Assembly (NCBI GenBank): GCA_963971305.1
Contig: OZ020303.1
Span: 19,527,184-19,591,183, forward strand
Source: Arcuatula senhousia
Taxonomy: Eukaryota > Mollusca > Bivalvia > Mytilida > Mytilidae
DNA length: 64,000 bases
Direction: 5' to 3'
Shown piece by piece: positions 1 to 13,000 of this stretch. A model generated the notes under the pieces. The model was not told where the DNA came from and did no database searches. It saw nothing but the letters and a program-made list of their open reading frames with translations. A program made the position numbers and the translations under genes. Every line of letters begins with the position of its first letter. Position 1 is the stretch's first letter.

Positions 1-365
1 TCAATAAACAATACTGGTATTAATTACAAATGTTTGTAGACCTCTTGTCAGTCTCTTTGACAGGAAACCAACATGGTTATTCCTTTATCACAATGATAAC
101 TTATGCTGAATAAACTGAGAGATAGAAAGGCAAATAATAACATTTAGAAAAAAAACAGCAATAAGAAACACTGATAATAAATAAGAAAAATAAACAAAGG
201 AAAGAATAGAAAAAATAAAGACAAAAACTATTTTCAATATTAAAGAAAACACTTTTGTTGCAGGGGTAATGGCCCTTAGTATAATAAAAAAAGAAGCATT
301 TTTTCCTTTTTTTGCCCCAAAGAATGAAATTTATTGCAGATTTATTAAGAAAAGCTGTAGCTTGC

Positions 366-752
366 TAATTAAACTATTTCAGATAGAGCAAACTTGTTGG
401 TTGCTTAAACCTTCAGCTCATTAAACTATTTCAGATAAAGCAAACTTGTTGCTTGCTTAAACCTTCAGCTCATTAAACTATTTCAGATAGGGCAAAGCTG
501 TTGCTTGCTTAAACCTTCAGCTCATTAAACTATTTCAGATAGAGCAAAGCTGTTGCTTGCTTAAACCTTCAGCTCATTAAAATATTTCAGATAGAACAAA
601 GCTGTTGCTTGCTTAAACCTTCAGCTCATTAAATTATTTCAGATAGAGCAAAGCTGTTGCTTGCTTAAACCTTCAGCTCATTAAACTATTTCAGATAGAG
701 CAAAGCTGTTGCTTGCTTAAACCTTCAGCTCATTAAACTATTTCAGAAAGAG
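366..752. repeat. Minisatellite, about 52-nt unit, seven copies
   Basis: About seven head-to-tail copies of a 52-nt unit starting near ATTAAACTATTTCAGATAGA and ending ACCTTCAGCTC. Copies differ by a few substitutions. It lies in the intron before the EGF exon. Positions 1-365 before it are AT-rich and show nothing recognisable. Confidence 0.9.
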
Positions 753-936
753 CTCAGCTCATTTAGCTCTACCAATGTCTCCCTTGACTTGTATCAATGT
801 AATCAGATAACCCCTTTTAGAAGATGCCTAGCACAACTTAAAGGCCAGGTGAGCAAACCTCTTGTTTTGTAGGAAGCTGAGGATCTATGTGTTAGCTATG
901 TGCTGCATATACATGAAGTTTTTTTTTTATAGGAAG

Positions 937-1071
937 CTGTAGGGCCATGTGGTAGCTATCCTTGTCAGAACAATGGACGATGTCTGGACACATACAGAGA
1001 TGAACAAGGAAACAGGATATATCTATGTCTATGTACCGAGGAATGGGGAGGACAGAACTGTGATGTCAAAA
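937..1071 (+). CDS. EGF-like domain exon
   Basis: The exon encodes six cysteines in EGF spacing (PCGSYPCQNNGRC, then YLCLCTEEWGGQNCD). The donor AAAA|GTAAG ends in phase 1. Two acceptors are possible: TATAG at 932, which gives a phase-0 start, or GAAG at 936, which gives a symmetric phase 1-1 exon of 135 nt like all its neighbours. I prefer 936. Upstream, 862-900 resembles the start of this exon and may be a decayed copy. Confidence 0.75.
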
Positions 1072-4000
1072 GTAAGATTTATAGGTTCTTAGTTCCTAAC
1101 GTACTTATGTTCTTGGAAAAGACGGACTGATCTTTCACAACTGATGGAATTTTGGGTCTTTTGGCTTGTTCTGCTACACTCCACTTGCTAATAGATTGTA
1201 TCATGAGAGATAGATCATAGCCTGTTTTCCAAGAACATGTGAATATATCTATTTCTTTAAATATAGTTCATCTTGCATTCTCCTAGAGACAAGATGGCAT
1301 TGCTATGGGTAGTTTTACTGTGACGTCACATTTCCTTAGAAAAATTAAATAGTGACATCACATTTATTTGGAAAAAATTTTAATGTGAAGTTGAAGACCT
1401 GTTGCCCTTTGAACTGTTTTATTTGTGACATCCCTGTAAACAAGTCATCTGATAGGAGGATTACCCTGTTGAGATGAGCTCTTTTGAAAGTATTTCACAT
1501 TGGTCATTTCAACTCGAAAAATGCCAATTTACAGAAGAATAAAAAACTACATTTTCTAAATTGAATTCATTAGGCATTAAGGAATTTGTTCAGTGTAGAC
1601 AGGTGTTCAGTTAAATCAGACTGAAAATCCAGCTTGATTTAGACTGTGGTTCAGGTTTCAATAAACAACTTTCACTCTGTAATTTGCCAATGAAATGATC
1701 AGAGTACATATATATATATATATTTCTCAAGTCTCTATGCCCAAATAATTTCACTCTGATAAAGCTTTGTGTTTTGTAGACTTATTAGATACACTGTAAT
1801 GTGAATTTGTATTTTAAGTTGCAGTATTTGGTGTAAGTACAATTTCAAAGTTTGATAATGGACAAATCTAAAAGGGGTTACATTTTTATGTGTGGCCAAG
1901 AAGGCATATCAAATGAAGGTTTCTGTGTTTTGATAACAATTAGTACCGGTAATATGTATCATATATAACATAACAATGATTTTTCTCTATTGAACAGAAC
2001 ATGCCTTGGCCTGGTCAGTTTGGTCCGACTGGGGTTCCTGTTCGGCCTCCTGTGGGGACGGGTACCAGGTGAGGTCCAGAGCCTGTATGGATACAGTGAC
2101 TAACACAGAGAGACCAGTGACTGATTGTTATGGCTCTGACATAGATTACCAAGCATGTCCTTACAAAAACTGTCCACGTAAGTTCCAAGGATTTTTATCT
2201 AGACTGTACTTGTAATGATTTTATAATACTGTTAAATTTCATTATTTTCAGGTTTTGTTGGGTAAGCCAAGCCACAAAATTTGATTCCAAATGAATAGAA
2301 AATTTTAAATTGATTTTGTTTTTGTTAAAACCAATTAGTTCATGTTACTCCTTTTAATGAAAGTATTATGATAAGACTTTATACCTTTTAAGAACAAAGA
2401 AAGACTGGATATTTGCCATCAATTGCTTTTTTAATGAGATACACTATAGTTTTAGGTTGTTGCATCATGCACATTTATTTTACATATCAGTATTTCCTGT
2501 TCTATTGTAGGCTTTGATGAATGGGGATCTTGGGAAGACTGCTCCACCCTGAATACATGTGGGGTGGGGACTATGACCAGAACCAGGAATTGCAGCAATG
2601 GTGGTGTGGTGGGTGTCGATAGGTATTGTCTAGGGCCAACCACTCAATCAGCCGTATGCAACAGTATCAAATGTCAAGGTAAGATCTTCCAAACTTTACA
2701 TGGTGTACTGGAGCTGCAGTAACGGTGGTGTGGTGGACTTGATACGTATTGACTAGAGCCCCCAACTCAGTCTGTTGTTTGATAGTGTTTATAATGATAT
2801 TGAATGTCAAAGTAGGAGTGCTGTGTATATTCATTACCTTCTTATTTAATTTCAAGGTTAGGTATCAATTTGTTTTTGTGTGCTTTTGTAAGAAGAAAGA
2901 GATTTAAGGTATAGGTTCTTATTTTATACATAGTGGAAATAAAATAGTTTAAAAACTAATGTTGAATCTTTTTAGAATTGAAAAAAGCCAGAAAAAGCTG
3001 TTTTAATGAAACATTATTTTCTTCCTAAAAACTAAAACTTACAAAATGTATATTACAGGCATGGTTAGACTAAGAAATGGGAGTTCCTTTGGTGAAGGAA
3101 GGATAGAATTCCACCACAGTATCAGGAAGGAGTGGCTCCAAGTTTGTTCAGATAACTGGGACATGGTATCATCAGAGATCCTGTGTAGACAGAGGGGTTT
3201 CCTAGGGGCTCATGCAGGTAAAACAGATTACGACTGATTACCTACAAACATTTGTCCCATGTAGGCTCAATTGAAGCCACTACAAAGGACATAAATGCAC
3301 ACTATAAAAAGCAAAGAAGTACTAAAGGTACATTGTTTAAAATGCAAAGGCAAAATCTGTTGACACAATAGACAACATGAGAAAGCTAACATTGAAGCAA
3401 AACCCACACATAAAACAGCAAAACTGGAATCTACCATGCATACTCTCCTCTCGAGTGAACTCAGGTCCTCCTTATGGTTAACAGGTGCTATACAAACTGT
3501 AGAGGAATTTGTATTAGATTAATACAACTTTTTTCCCAATTTAGTATAAATAATAAGTTTAAATTAATAATGACTGAAGAGACAAATTACAACTGTGTTA
3601 TGTTATCAGTTATAATCTACTGGGTACTTAATTTATTAATTTGTTCCTTCTATTACAGCTATATTAGATAACAGTACCTACCCTAGAAACATCAACCAAT
3701 CTGGTGTCATCCTCCATTGTAATGGTACAGAACACAACTTACAGGAATGTCCCAGACAAGAGGTGGACTCCTGTGATACAGTAGCAGGGTCTCAATGTAG
3801 AGGTTTGTTTATGTTTGAAGGGTGATATTCCTCACAAATATGTTGTGAGATGTAAAACATTTTAGATTGTGTATCTGTACATTATATTAGTCGGGAATAG
3901 AAGCAAACCAAATTGTATGATTTTCAAAATCTTATTTCCACTAAACTTTATTGGATTGAAATATACAAATGTAAATATGGATACATGTATCTACATGTAA

Positions 4001-7000
4001 TGAATATGAACATATAAGGAAATATTTATGGTATTTAAAAAAGACAGATGTGTTTGGCAGCTTGCTATAAAGCTTCAGTTTATATTTTATAGGTGAAATA
4101 AATGTTCATAAGACATTATGAAAACGGGTTGAACAGTCACAAGTTACAAAATGTATCCAATGACAAAATTCATATTGCATGTTTTAACAAAAACTACTTC
4201 TTAGTTAACATTCTGTATAATACATGTATGAGTAAAAAGTTCCTTATAATTGTAAACTTAAACAAGTAAAAATCTGATCAATTTAAAGTACTGGTATAAC
4301 TAAACATAATGTATTATACATTGAAACATTTTTACAGTGAAAGGTGTATGGAGTTTATGGAACGAGTGGGGGGAGTGTTCTGTGACCTGTGAGAACGGAA
4401 TCCGAACCAGGAGACGTGTATGTAACCATCCACCACCCAACCATGGGGGACAACCCTGTCCTGGCAAAGATATCGACTACAAGAACTGTACAATGATCAT
4501 GTGTCCAGGTGAGATGTGTCAAAATAGCACAGTAACATGGTTGTATTTTATTACGCTTGCGTTCGACATTCAAACTCAGGGTGGCCCAGGTAGGAAAAAT
4601 GTACATTGTAGCTCACTGGGGCAGAACGAAAACAACCTGGGTAATGACGTATTATATTTAGGTTGTTCCGAATGTACACTTTTGTTTGTTAAAAAGATCA
4701 TTGACCCATACAAAACAGAGGTCACCCGCGTTTTGTTTTATATTTCAACCCAGGAAAAATAATCTACCCAGGCTGCCTAGGGAGGGAATTTCGAACGTGG
4801 CCTATGCTTCTTTAATAAGTTCACAAAGAAGTTTTTTGTATGCTTCCTTAACCTATATAGAAATTAAACAGAAGTTACAATATTGGTATTATTATACCCC
4901 TGGTTCGAAGAAAAGGGGGATATACTGTTATACCTGTGTTTTCATTTTGTCATAATGAAGATTTTTTTAAAAACCAAAAGGTGAATGGTTTACATTAGAT
5001 AGTGGCATTAACAAATAAGGATTAAAGTGTACAGCTTTATGTGTATGCATTATTCACAAATTGTATACAGTATAGCATTTACCTTGTACTGAATCCCTAA
5101 ACCTATAACCTATACCCACTGTTGAAATCCAAGAAATACACCAACATTCATTTAAACCTTGTTTCACACCCCCTGAATCTATCGCAAAGGCTTCATTCTG
5201 CCTTCTTCAAATCCATATCACAAACTACATGTAAATTTTTTTCACATTACAAAAAAAGTAAATAAATATATATGTATATCATATTTACTGTATTAACCCT
5301 TGGTACTGGTATTTGCATTACTAATAAGACTAGGCTTTGCTATTTGAAAAAGATTGTACAATTTAAAATTGAAATATTAAGACTTTTACTTTCAGCAGAA
5401 AGTAAGTACATTGTAAAGGTATAATAGATAAAAAAGAACACTTCTATGTATACTATTTGGTTTTTTATATCATCGATTTGAATTTCAACAATCTACTGCA
5501 ACAGTTCTGCATTGTAATGTTATGTGATATGGTGATTGTCATTGATGCTCTATTTTGGGGCCCTATGATTGGAAATAAAGAATGATTATTATCATTAAAT
5601 AAATACAGACTAAAAAGATTAATTATCATCAGCTCTTATTTTCATTACAATTCCTTGGTTTGGATTGCTTATATTTTTCCCCAAAAATTAAAGGATGTTT
5701 TGATTAAAAGTTGCAACATTATATGAATTAAGATTAAAAATCATCTAATACACATATACAGCATTGCTGAGTCATGTGGCTTGTTAGTTTGTTCTATTTG
5801 TTGTTCCATCCAACCTTCTTGTGATTGCTTGTTTACGGATCTGTAAGATCTAGGAAGATCAGGTGAATGGAAATAAATAAGTAAATTTGAAAATAGAAAG
5901 CATAGCATAAAAAATATATCAGTAATGCAGTTAAAAACCTTAATCCCCCTAAAAAAATGAATTATTCACAATACATTTTCAATGTTAAAAAAAACCCCAC
6001 TGAATAGGTTAAAATAATCATATTAATACATTTCAGTGGACGGATTCTGGACTAGTTGGTCCCAATGGTCTGATTGTTCTGTCACCTGTGAGAATGGAAC
6101 CCAGTTTAGGACTAGGGGGTGTAATGCCCCCCTACATGGAGGAGCACATTGTCCTGGGGATAAAAGGGAAAACAGAGACTGCTTCCCTAAAATGTGTCCA
6201 GGTATAGTAAATAAAGATTATTTTGTAGGATTTATTGTACCGAATTTATTTTTATGGCCATAAAGTTTGGTTTACGAAAATTGATAATCTCTTAGTGCAA
6301 AACACAGATTTAATAACAAGCATTTGAAATTTTCACTGCTTCATTTACTAATGCTGATCTAAATAAGTACTTGTGATACATGTAACATATTGGAAAAGTT
6401 GCTACTGTTTTACATCCCAAATTGGGTTAACATTTTTCATGTAAACTGCTAATTTTATTTTTTGCACAAGTTAAACACTATCTGTCATGTGCTGTGTTAG
6501 TATCAATAAGCAGTTTACAATTTCGTTCTATTTCAACAAATCAAAATCCTCCTAAATTATGTATTCAATAGGCTTAGTGGTATGTCTCAGTTTTAGTTGA
6601 TGCCCTTTTGTTTACTTGAACCAAAAGTTAAAATTTTATGTTCTATTTTTAGTGGATGGGTATTATCATCCCTGGGGAGAGTGGTCAGACTGTTCTGCTA
6701 CATGTGGTTATGGAAATCGTAACAGGAGCAGGGTGTGTGAGGAACCCAAGTACGAGGGTGCTCCTTGTGATGGACCAGATTCAGAGACTGAGGCTTGTAA
6801 TAGCTTCTCTTGTCCAGGTAAAGAATTAATAGATTCTCAAATGTTGAAAGAAATATTAGTATAAAGTTTATTAAGCAAAGGATTTGGAAACATAGTTGGG
6901 AAATTATGGCCATTTACATTAGGAAGAAGTTAAATTTGAAATATTTGTATTGAATTTGACAAGAATTTATTAACAATATGCTGTCAGTCAGGACAAAATA

Positions 7001-10000
7001 TAGGTCAGCACTGGAAAATAAGAATGCTTGACTATTTTACAGTCTGGATAAAGCTGATAATTATGTATGTAAGCATTTATATTTTAAAAGAAATGTTCGA
7101 ATTTATATGAAACAGTAATTACATAATTGGAAGAGAGATCATGTTCTTTCAGTTGATGGGTCATGGAAACCTTGGGAAAGTTGGGGAGAGTGTACTACAA
7201 CTTGTGGAGGTGGCAATCGTACCCGAACCAGAGAATGTAACCTGGCCTTACATGGTGGCACAGACTGTTTAGGAGCCTCAATGGAGACAGAAGACTGTAA
7301 CATGCACAACTGTCCAGGTAAAAATCTATTTTTATACTTTCTATAAATAGCACATGCTTCTCCTTCCTATTCAATGGTTCCACACTGTTATATAATCAGG
7401 TCTGATAGCAGTCACACTTGACCCTATTTTAAATATTTCCAAATATTTGAAAGTTTGAAGGTAATTCTATATTTCTAGGCTGTAGTTTTTATCTGAGTGA
7501 ATTGTGGATCTTCTGTATTTTTCTAATAAACTTTATTCCAATACTATTCATTCATTTCTTTAAGATGTAAATGTCAGGTATGGCTGTTCAATATTCTTCT
7601 TTCATGTTTTCATTTCATATAAAGTGATTGCTGGTTGAGTTGATCCTAATGTTTTTCATGTCTTTATTTTTGATACTTTCTTAATTGAAAATTTAAGAAC
7701 AACAAATCCAAAGAGTCATGCATGAAGAAAGTCTCTAGGGAATAATAGCAGCAAATAAATGGAAGATGACAAGACAACCAGCAATCATTATTTTTTTATA
7801 ACTTGATATAATTGTTGCCTCCAATGCTTATATTTACCACTGACTTGCAAAGCAAACCTAAATTTTGGCTTCAGTTGATGGAATCTGGCAGGAATGGTCT
7901 AACTGGACTGATTGTTCTGTGACATGTGCCTGGGGCCGACAGTCCCGGGACCGAGTTTGTCTTGGTCCTTTCTATGGCGGGGCTAACTGTACTGGAGATG
8001 AGTACCAAGAGCAGGACTGTTTGATAGTAGAATGTCCAGGTATGTATTGAAATAACTGGTTAATTCATTGTATATAACAGTAGAGATTCAGGGAGGGTCT
8101 CTTGGGTTAGAAAAAATTTCATGCATAATTTGAACCCCCTTCTCTTGGTCATTTGACTCAGAATAGGACTCTCTACCCCTGAAGAGAAATTTTCTGAATC
8201 CACAAATGTAATAAATAGGAAATTTGAAGTTAGCCAATTTGAATTCTTTATCTCACAAAAACGATCAACATTTATGTATATGTTACAAAATTAAGCATGC
8301 TTGACTATTTTTTGCATTCTGCAGCACCATTTTTCAATATAAACTTTGTTAGTTCCCTATTCTATCCCAACATATTGAACTTGTTAGTTTTAATTTTATC
8401 ACAAAATATTTTTTTTTACTACTAGTGACTGTTACCTATACACACTTCATGTAGTACTTTGTCTGTAATGTCCAAATAAAGCTAACTTAGTAATTTAAAT
8501 CCTTAATGAAAAAGACAAAGTCATTTATGGTCTTATTTGGTTATACATGTACATGTAGTAATGTGAAATTCTATAGGAATTTCAACTAGGACCATTTTCA
8601 AGACTGTTTTATACCCTGTATAAATTGAAGGCCAAAATTGATTTTCAGCATCATCAGCAGTATTATAATGCTTACACCTGAAATATTTTCCACAAGTTTG
8701 AAATACAGTACTGGTCGACATTTTGTGCAAGTTATTTAGTATGCCTTTAAAATTGCGTTTGTATGGAAGGCTGTGTCATATACACTTATTCAGCATCTCA
8801 TTATCTTCCTCTTTTACCAGAGCGTGGGACCTAGAACAATCATAACATTTAAAAATCAGCATTAATCACCAATAACCATTATATTATGTATCTTTCCAGT
8901 TGATGGTCAATGGAAGCCGTGGTCAGATTGGGACCAGTGTAACGTGACGTGTGGTGGCGGTGGACAGAGCCGCTATAGGATTTGTATAGAACCACAGTTT
9001 GATGGGGCACCCTGTAATGGATCTCGTATAGATTCTAGAGATTGCAATACACATTTCTGTCCTGGTAATGTCAATAATTCAAGTTTGATAAGAGACCACA
9101 AATTAAAATGATAAACTCTGCACAACATTTAAGTAAAATAGAATTTAGTTTATAGACTTATCACAACCCTGTCTTGTATCCTTTAAAAATGAAATATTTC
9201 CACACTTTTCCCTTTTTCAGTTGCTGTGTGAATATTGAGTCATATATTTTTGTTGGTTTATTTCACAATTAATTTATTATCTGTATTGTTTGATATAGAA
9301 AAGAGTATTAGCTAAGTTAATGCATGTCTTCCCCAACTTGAAAGGTTAATTTTACAAAATGCCAAAATTCCATCCTACAAAGGTTTTACATTTACAGTAC
9401 TTGTCAATTTAAAAACAAGAATTGGAAAGTCTTTTCACTTAGGTGAATCATGTAAACATTTTATTTAAGGTATCACTATACTGCACAAAAATAAAAGTTC
9501 TTGATATTTGGGTACCATATGTACCAAGGTCTATTAATATAAATAAATTCTAGAAATTATAAAACTTAAATTTGAAGTTTTATTATTATTATTAGTCAAT
9601 GGAACATGGCATAGCTGGAGTAACTGGACAGACTGTACAACTACATGTGGAGGTGGCTCACAGATCAGAAACCGGACGTGTGAAGAACCGCTTTACGGTG
9701 GCTTCTATTGTGAAGGTCCACATCAGGAAACACAGAATTGTAGTATGGATGAATGTCCAGGTTTGTTTGAACACACTCATGAGTGAAAATTGTGTGATTT
9801 TGTCCCCTTTTCTTTTGGATTAGTTATACCGAGTCAGACATTGTCTTCAAAGTATACAGTATAATTTTGAACGAAATTAATGTTTATTTTTGTAGAAAAT
9901 ATAACGGTGATTCTAATGATCAAAATTATCTATGCAGTAAATAGCTATTTTAAAGCAAAAGGAAATTTGATTGTTCAATGTCTGATGCAATTTTTTCAAT

Positions 10001-13000
10001 TGTTACTTTTATATATAAAGTAATCCTTGCATGTTTATCTCTCCCTTATTCCTGCTGAAAACCCTCTGCCTATATTGCAATGTATTCATTATATATCCAT
10101 ATGATATTTAAACTTGCATGTTTTTTTCTTTTATACTGTTAAGATATTTCATAAAGTCAAGATTAAGTTGGTCTTCTTTTGAAATTTAATTTCTTGGGAC
10201 TTGTAAATAATAAGGTACAAACTAAATACAAGTTTAAAATATTAACATTTCTAACTAATTTGGTAAGTAAGATATTTTGAAGTGATAACCATAGTACACA
10301 TACACAAAGTTTGCTTTGATGATTTATTCACAATTTGCCGTGGTTTGACTGCACGTGTGATTTTGTAGTGGATGGTTACTGGAAGTCTTGGTCTGATTGG
10401 TCAATTTGTACGTTGACATGTGGCACTGGGAAGCAGGAAAGGTCAAGGACATGTGTGGAGCCTCAGTTTGGTGGTAAATACTGTGAAGGAAACCATACAG
10501 AGACTCAGGACTGTAATACCCAGGAATGTCCAGGTAATATAACAATAGTGATTATCTCCCTTTGATATATGATTTGTATACTATGGATTTTTAACTTGAA
10601 ATTCCCGCTTTTTTTTGTTGATGTATGGTAACAGCATGTCTTTAAAGTATTTATCAGTAATGCCATGTTGAATAATGCTCAATTTAAAAAAAAAAGAACT
10701 TTCAGTATATAGTCTAGTTTTATGAGTTTAATAGAATTTTTTTTTAAGCCTGCTTGATAAAATGAGACTTTTGATATAAAATTTAGTTTATTGTATTAAA
10801 AAATTCATGCAGAATACACAATGTAATTTATTATGTTTTTTATATTATTTCCTTCTTTCTTCAAAATCATTTTATATTTCAATTTTAGTTGATGGTAACT
10901 GGGATCCATGGACTGACTGGTCGATTTGTACAAAGACCTGTGGCTCTGGTACTCAGACCAGGAACAGGACCTGTAATGTCCCGTTGTTTGGCGGGGCCGA
11001 TTGTCCAGGGGAGGACTTCCAGACCCAGGCCTGTAACGAACATAATTGTCCAGGTAAATGTTCTCTATGTTTAAGTTGGTTACCTCCTTTTAAAAAAACT
11101 ATTTGAACAATTAAAACACACGAAAGAATGCAACAAAAACAAACATTCACCTTTTGAAATTGTTGTCAACTCATTGTATGTTTGATTACAAAGCGATCAT
11201 CTAAGTGCAAATAAGGTTTGAAATTTGTTTGTTGACTTGAAGCTTTTTTTTGTTTCATATTTAAGTTGGGCATAGGTTGTCCATATTGATATATACATTA
11301 TTGTTTCATTTCAGATGATGGTTACTACTTAGAATGGTCTCCCTGGAGTGATTGTTCTGTTAGCTGTAGCAATGGTACAATGTACAGAAATAGAACATGT
11401 GTGGAGCCTAAGCATGGTGGTAATCCATGCATAGGTCCAGATACAGAGTCTGAGCATTGCAATCTTGCGAATTGTCCCGGTAAGAGGTTGCCTCCCTTGT
11501 TTGTTGAAACACATTTATTTGAATTAAACATCTTTTTTTGATACTCTAACATATTATTGTAATAAAGTCATATATTTAGCACTATATATGGTATCTGTTA
11601 TAGATTTGTATTTATTCACACAAAGGTATATTTGTAGTATTTCTGTTGCTATACCCTCCTGCTAAATGCTTTTTATATCATGCATACTATCTAGGGTCTA
11701 CAAATAGCACTACATGTTCAAAGTGAAAACAGCATGGAATTATTTGTTTCAAAATTTTATCTTTAGCATAAAATAATATTGTAATAATTAATATGCATCT
11801 GGTTACAAATAATACCACTTTATATTTTCATTTTCATTGGTTTGTCCTTAACAATAAGATATATTTTGATCTCTTGTGGCTTTTTCTAACTTCTTATCCA
11901 GTCTGTAAAGAGCGGTTTTCTTAAAAAATTCACATAAAAAAAAAGAATTTCCCCATTTATCATTGGATGTTGTATGCATTGTTCACAAGCTTACACAGCA
12001 TTCCCCTGGCTTTGATATTTATGTTGAGTTGTATAGAACCTTTGTTTAGTTGATGGGGTATGGATGGACTGGGCAGAATGGACCCACTGTAATGTGACTT
12101 GTGGTGGAGGATCTAGAAGTAGGAATAGGACATGTGATGGGCCATACTATGGTGGGGCGGACTGTAATGGAACAGACTGGCAGACCGAGTCATGCTCAGA
12201 GCAATATTGCCCAGGTGAGATATTTATGATACAATGAACTCTGTAGAAGTTAATTTTTAGGGCTGAAGCAAGGGGTGGATCCAGAGTTTCATGAAAGAGT
12301 GGGGGGGCGTAATTGCTAAAAATGTAAAATTTGTGGTGGAATTTGTATGTACCATGGTAAATTTTGTGCAAAAAAAAGAAAATTCTCAATGAAAAGTGGA
12401 TACGCCCCTCTGCTTCCCCCTGGAAGCTTTTGTTCAATATATAATCAGCTAGGCTCAATATTTTTTTGTCAGGTATGGGTTTCACTCACTTTTTTTCATG
12501 AAAGACTTAGTCAATATGATAAAAAGTGTTACTGTTTCATAAATAGACATCATGACAAAAAAAAAAAATTTATTTGTAATTAAACAACAATATATTATGT
12601 TTACGATGTAAAAAATCAAAAAGTAAAAAAAAAGGGGGGCATTGATTATCTCCCTTGCAATTTGATATTTAAAATTTTTTAAAAAGATTTTTTTTGTTTT
12701 TATTTTAAATGTAAATTCTTTTAAATCGTTAATTAATTTATTTTTTGAGAAAAGGTCTTGATTAACATGTTTTTATCTGGTAATTGAAAACATTGCTCAG
12801 ATTATTATAGAATTACACTCCATGTAATCCATTCATATGTATGAATAGGACAAAATTTACTACACTTTGTAATCAAGAAGAATAATAATAATATATCTTG
12901 ACTACTAATCCGGACAAGATAAAGATTATTTGGACCTACAGAGAGTAGCTACTCTGTGGGAAGTGTATGATAAAATAGAATGTTGCAGTACATGGATATG

